IMG/VR virus record: IMGVR_UViG_3300036770_006511
Location: 1-64,000 of that record
Direction: 5' to 3' (one strand)
Length of the DNA: 64,000 bases
From: a virus
Part shown: positions 61,509 to 64,000 of the stretch, in pieces
Position numbering within the stretch: position 1 is the first letter of the stretch
Layout: each line of letters begins with the position of its first letter
Program-made: the position numbers and the translations under genes
Notes under the pieces: generated by a model
The model's input: the letters and a program-made list of their open reading frames with translations, nothing else
Databases searched by the model: none
What the model was told of the DNA's origin: nothing

Positions 61509-61999
61509 AAAAGGTAATCAAACTCAAAGAATCAGATATTAAAAACATTGTACTCAGAGCACTTAAGGAGGCTGAGCACGAACATAATAGATACATGTTC
61601 TTCAGTAATTTAGAACAATTAAAAAGACAAGCCGAGAAGTTGTTGGAATTGGACCATGACCAAATTCATGCGATTTTGGAAAATGGACACGATTGGGCAG
61701 ACGACCATATCACGGTAGCTAAAGAAAACCTTGACCAAGTATTCGATTTTATGATGAATGAGATTGAAGGTAATGGAGAGGAGTTAATGGTTGCTATGGA
61801 TATGGATATAATGGAAGCGAAAAAGAAAAAGAACAAAAAAAAGGCTGGAACTCCGTTATGTGCTAGAGGTAAGGCGGCGGCTAAGGCTAAATATGATGTA
61901 TACCCTTCAGCGTACGCTAACGGATATGCAGTACAAGTGTGTCAGGGTGAACAACCTGGTCTCGACGGTGAAAAAAGATGTTCGGGGGCTTATTGTTAA
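61505..61999 (+). CDS. Packaged-protein candidate with CTS-like leader and basic Cys tail
   Basis: 164 residues. The leader MKKVIKLKESDIKNIVLRALKE is an amphipathic helix ending in L-K-E, which fits the (I/L)-x-E cleavage consensus of T4-type head proteases after residue 22. The middle is acidic and helical (DHDQIHAILENGHDWADDH). The C-terminus has a Lys-rich linker (AKKKKNKKKAG) and the block CARGKAAAKAKYDVYPSAYANGYAVQVC. That block recurs in many uncharacterised T4-like phage proteins. It may carry this basic domain into the head for DNA condensation or delivery to the host. Confidence 0.65.
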   Translation: MKKVIKLKESDIKNIVLRALKEAEHEHNRYMFFSNLEQLKRQAEKLLELDHDQIHAILENGHDWADDHITVAKENLDQVFDFMMNEIEGNGEELMVAMDMDIMEAKKKKNKKKAGTPLCARGKAAAKAKYDVYPSAYANGYAVQVCQGEQPGLDGEKRCSGAYC

Positions 62000-62023
62000 T
62001 TTGATTTTTATTTTGTACCTTTG
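61993..62023 (+). promoter_or_regulatory. Bacteroidota-type housekeeping promoter candidate
   Basis: TTG (61993-61995), 20 bases, then TACCTTTG (62016-62023). The latter is a full match to the TAnnTTTG -7 consensus reported for Bacteroides and Flavobacterium. It lies 18 bases before the ATG at 62042. It is the best host-type promoter seen in the window and suggests early expression of the two following genes. Confidence 0.55.
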
Positions 62024-62041
62024 TCATCAAAGACATAAGGA

Positions 62042-62446
62042 ATGAATAAAACTGAACACAAATTCCGTAGGTGGGTCCAAAAACTCACTCTCAAATTTTT
62101 TCGATACGTATCGAGTGAACAAGAGAAATCAATCTACGAGAGGGATTGTATTGCGGTTTGTAAAAAATTTATCAACCAACCCGATTCTGTAATGTTGTTA
62201 ACACCTATTAGTGGTAAACGATACATCAAGAGTGAGAAGAACGAAGTTTTTATCATCTTAGAGTCTCATCGAGTAAAAATTATCAATCACGTTTACGCCT
62301 ACGATGTTCATTTGAATGAAAAATCTTGGAACCAAATTGTATCTCTGTTTGATAATGAAGTGGAAAAGAGAAGAGAGGAATTTGAAAAACAAATCACCTC
62401 AAATATCAAATCCTCACTTCAAAAAATTGTAAAAGAAATCAAATGA
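62042..62446 (+). CDS. Hypothetical basic protein, 134 aa
   Basis: 134 residues with a basic helical N-terminus (FRRWVQKLTLKFFRYVSSEQE), a beta middle (SVMLLTPISGKRYIKS, VFIILESHRVKII) and a charged C-terminal helix. No known family. A host-type promoter is immediately upstream and AAGGA abuts the start. It overlaps the membrane protein gene by 4 bases. Confidence 0.65.
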   Translation: MNKTEHKFRRWVQKLTLKFFRYVSSEQEKSIYERDCIAVCKKFINQPDSVMLLTPISGKRYIKSEKNEVFIILESHRVKIINHVYAYDVHLNEKSWNQIVSLFDNEVEKRREEFEKQITSNIKSSLQKIVKEIK

Positions 62447-62832
62447 AAAACCCATTTACCTACTTGTACTACACAGGACTTCTTGTTTTGATTGTTACAC
62501 TTACTTTTACTACTTTCTTTATTTTAAAATTTTCGAGTATACTTCCCTCTTTGTTGTCCCAACAGGGAAAGACAGAGTACTATCAAGAAACTGAAATTAT
62601 ACCCAAGGCAACTTCGGAAATCAAAGAATCTGAAACTTTAGTAATAAAGCCCACGGTTGAAAAAAAACAACCATCAGTTTCAACAACATCCTCATCATCA
62701 GAAGTTTCCACGACATCATTAACAGTAACATCAACACCATCCTCCGAAAAAAAAGATAGTGTTGTAAAAGTTGAAGAAAAATTAACAGATACAAATGTAG
62801 TTCAAATCGATTCTACTTCACAGACTCCTTAA
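62443..62832 (+). CDS. Single-pass membrane protein with Ser/Thr/Lys-rich tail
   Basis: 129 residues. One strong membrane segment (about 10-34, LYYTGLLVLIVTLTFTTFFIL) is followed by a long, low-complexity tail rich in Ser, Thr, Lys and Glu (SVSTTSSSSEVSTTSLTV) and no cysteines. A short N-terminal cytoplasmic part and an external tail fit a type II or i-spanin-like topology, but spanin coiled coils are not evident. It may act on the host envelope in early infection or at lysis. It overlaps the convergent gene at the 3' end by 20 bases. Confidence 0.6.
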   Translation: MKNPFTYLYYTGLLVLIVTLTFTTFFILKFSSILPSLLSQQGKTEYYQETEIIPKATSEIKESETLVIKPTVEKKQPSVSTTSSSSEVSTTSLTVTSTPSSEKKDSVVKVEEKLTDTNVVQIDSTSQTP

Positions 62833-63439
62833 GAACTCTAAAAATTAACCCTCTAAGACCTTCATTTTTTTTCTTTTTTGGTTTGTAAGAAGTCATAGTT
62901 GGTTTGTTACCCTTTCCTGTTTTCGGGTCTTTTTTTTCAGCCCTCCTTTTTTGTGCACAGGCGGCTTTCTTTTGTTCGTCCGTCATTTTAGCGGCAACAC
63001 CAGCTGCACGACATTTCGGATAACCCTTAGATTCACCCTCAGGTCTTCCACAGGGTGGATGCCCTCCACCTTCTTTTTTTCTACAAATATTTACCCAAGG
63101 TCCTTTTGGTTGTTTACTACCTTTAGGTTTTTTCTTGGTTCCAAACCAAACGGCTAAGTCTTCTTTTAAGATATCATCTTTAAAAATTTTTTTTCTCATT
63201 TTTTTCACTTTGTTAATGTTTGATTTGGTTTTTGCCTCATCTTTCTTGACCCTATCGGAGGATTTTCCCACTTCACCATCATAAAAATCATACGAAGTAT
63301 CGTTGTTGAAATACTTCGAGAGTTTTACAGTAAACGGTTGAAGTTGTCCATCTGTCCAAGTTTGAGGTGTAATATTAAGTTTACCCTTGAATTGCCCATC
63401 ACTCGATGATGTTGTTGACTCGTTGATTTTATGTTTCAT
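62813..63439 (-). CDS. Basic Lys-rich Cys protein (DUF5872-like)
   Basis: 208 residues. The centre DLAVWFGTKKKPKGSKQPKGP, then WVNICRKKEGGGHPPCGR, GYPKCRAAGVAAKM and CAQKRRAEKKD matches the DUF5872-type cyanophage/T4-like family. These are small, basic, Cys-containing, probably nucleic-acid binding proteins. The C-terminus LRGLIFRVLKE-SVK repeats the helix-plus-LKE pattern that appears at the N-terminus of the 61505 protein. A late box lies 13 bases before its ATG, so a virion or late role is likely. Confidence 0.7.
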   Translation of the reverse strand: MKHKINESTTSSSDGQFKGKLNITPQTWTDGQLQPFTVKLSKYFNNDTSYDFYDGEVGKSSDRVKKDEAKTKSNINKVKKMRKKIFKDDILKEDLAVWFGTKKKPKGSKQPKGPWVNICRKKEGGGHPPCGRPEGESKGYPKCRAAGVAAKMTDEQKKAACAQKRRAEKKDPKTGKGNKPTMTSYKPKKKKNEGLRGLIFRVLKESVK

Positions 63440-63452
63440 AAACCTATATTTT

Positions 63453-63460
63453 TATAAATA
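63453..63460 (-). promoter_or_regulatory. Late-promoter-like box TATTTATA in a divergent spacer
   Basis: The box is 13 bases before the ATG at 63439. The opposite strand of the same spacer holds an imperfect box (TATTTCTT, 63459-63466) 5 bases before the plus-strand ATG at 63472. Confidence 0.45.
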
Positions 63461-63471
63461 TTTCTTTTTGT

Positions 63472-63702
63472 ATGCAAGATTTCACAGGTTTCCCTTTATT
63501 TGACAGAATAAACATTCAATCGTCCGAAGACTTTGAGAATTTATTGAATGATTTGAACGAGGAACGGGCAAATTTTATAATTCAAATTGCGTTAGAAAAG
63601 GCGTATACCTCGGGTTTATACAGTTTGAGTGAGGCCGAAATTTTATCTAAATCATTAAGATTAAAAATAAAAAAGGGGACCGAAGTCCCCTCTGAAAAGT
63701 GA
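63472..63702 (+). CDS. Hypothetical small protein, 76 aa
   Basis: 76 residues: an N-terminal LFDRINIQSSEDFENLLNDL, a helix pair (RANFIIQIALEKAYTSGLYSL, SEAEILSKSLRLKIKK) and a short tail. Its final codons encode GTEVPSEK within the terminator of the convergent capsid gene, so the DNA serves both functions. Function unknown. Confidence 0.6.
   Translation: MQDFTGFPLFDRINIQSSEDFENLLNDLNEERANFIIQIALEKAYTSGLYSLSEAEILSKSLRLKIKKGTEVPSEK
63669..63692 (-). terminator. Intrinsic terminator of the major capsid protein gene
   Basis: On the minus strand GGGGAC-TTCG-GTCCCC (63690-63675) is followed by a T-rich run (63674-63669 and beyond). The stable TTCG tetraloop and six G-C rich pairs make a strong terminator, 20 bases after the capsid stop. 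It lies inside the coding end of the opposing gene at 63472. Confidence 0.9.
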
Positions 63703-63712
63703 TTTGAGATTA

Positions 63713-64000
63713 TTATCTCAATTCTCTCAAGTCGAATGTTCTAACACCATCAACTGTGATACGACCGTAGAAACGGTTGTTTACAACCTTCTTAGCGTAT
63801 CTGGTCATGATACCCTTGATTGGTGTAAAGTTGAATGGGTTATACATCGTTGGAGTGAGTTGTAAAGGTACGTATGGTGCGTAGATGTAACCAGTGTCAA
63901 GTAACGACGTACCCTTGTGACCCAACAATACTTGGTTTGCTGGGAAGTATGGGTCACGGTAAACTTGATATCTACCTGCCAATGTTCCAACTCTTTCAAT
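63713..64000 (-). CDS. 23: Major capsid protein, C-terminal part (T4 gp23-like), cut by window edge
   Basis: The last 95 residues are visible; the frame stays open to base 64000. VGTLAGRYQVYRDPYFPANQVLLGHKG, then GYIYAPYVPLQLTPTMYN and FTPIKGIMTRYAKKVVNNRFYG match the C-terminal end of gp23-type capsid proteins of T4-like viruses (GRYKVFxDP, LGYKG, YVPL, GFKTRY order). The N-terminal propeptide region and its protease site lie outside the window. A strong terminator follows the stop codon. Confidence 0.9.
   Translation of the reverse strand: MERVGTLAGRYQVYRDPYFPANQVLLGHKGTSLLDTGYIYAPYVPLQLTPTMYNPFNFTPIKGIMTRYAKKVVNNRFYGRITVDGVRTFDLRELR

Noticed and set aside
1-64000. tRNA genes
   Set aside because: Spacers are mostly under 100 bases and none shows a cloverleaf or T-loop signature.

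Overview
The window is a fragment of an AT-rich, densely packed genome of a T4-like myovirus (tailed phage). Hallmarks are a contractile tail sheath (T4 gp18 type), neck and tail-completion proteins, a family B DNA polymerase with proofreading domain (gp43 type), a gp55-like late sigma factor, a baseplate hub protein with a gp5-like OB fold, the C-terminal part of a gp23-type major capsid protein at the right edge, PhoH and dUTPase. No tRNA, integrase, CRISPR array or rRNA was seen. Two spacers carry a TTG-N20-TAnnTTT(G) arrangement, the form described for Bacteroidota housekeeping promoters, so a Bacteroidota host is a reasonable but unproven guess.

Layout: (1) 1-5.9 kb, mostly minus strand: a HAD phosphatase cut by the window edge, the tail sheath, and two neck/tail-completion proteins, with one tiny plus-strand regulator-like gene. 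(2) 5.9-11.5 kb, plus strand: SET-domain protein, SNF2 helicase, a Mn-type superoxide dismutase fused to a nuclease-like tail, a gp13-like neck protein and two small unknowns. (3) 11.5-28.5 kb, minus strand: a lone HsdS-like target-recognition fragment, DNA polymerase, a baseplate-upper-like protein, four glycosyltransferases, then five fibre proteins. Four of the five are built from long Thr/Pro stalks, and they carry LamG-like domains or a recurring Cys-bounded module. (4) 28.5-31.1 kb, plus strand: five tightly packed small late proteins. (5) 31.1-55.0 kb, plus strand: a very large sugar and glycosyltransferase island with dUTPase, an exonuclease and PhoH embedded, ending in a gp55-like sigma factor. 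(6) 55.7-62.8 kb, plus strand: baseplate and virion proteins and small packaged-protein candidates. (7) 62.8-64 kb: a basic Lys-rich protein, a small gene and the major capsid protein.

How it may fit together. The sugar island encodes activation steps (heptose kinase and nucleotidyltransferase, a fused HAD-nucleotidyltransferase, GDP-mannose 3,5-epimerase, an RMD-like reductase, a DegT aminotransferase and a PglD-like acetyltransferase). It also encodes transfer (two fucosyltransferase families, GT2, GT-B, STELLO-like and HtrL-like enzymes) and decoration (a sulfotransferase and two FkbM methyltransferases). The same genome encodes mucin-like Thr/Pro stalks, an obvious potential acceptor, so a phage-made O-glycosylated fibre coat is the leading hypothesis. 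This is inference from co-occurrence.

Structural genes are repeatedly preceded, often within 3-13 bases of the start codon, by a coding-strand TATTTAT(A/C/T) box. This is the reverse complement of the T4 late box TATAAATA. The box is absent from the sugar island. It predicts very short or absent leaders on late mRNAs, and it marks the superoxide dismutase fusion as a late, possibly virion-associated protein.
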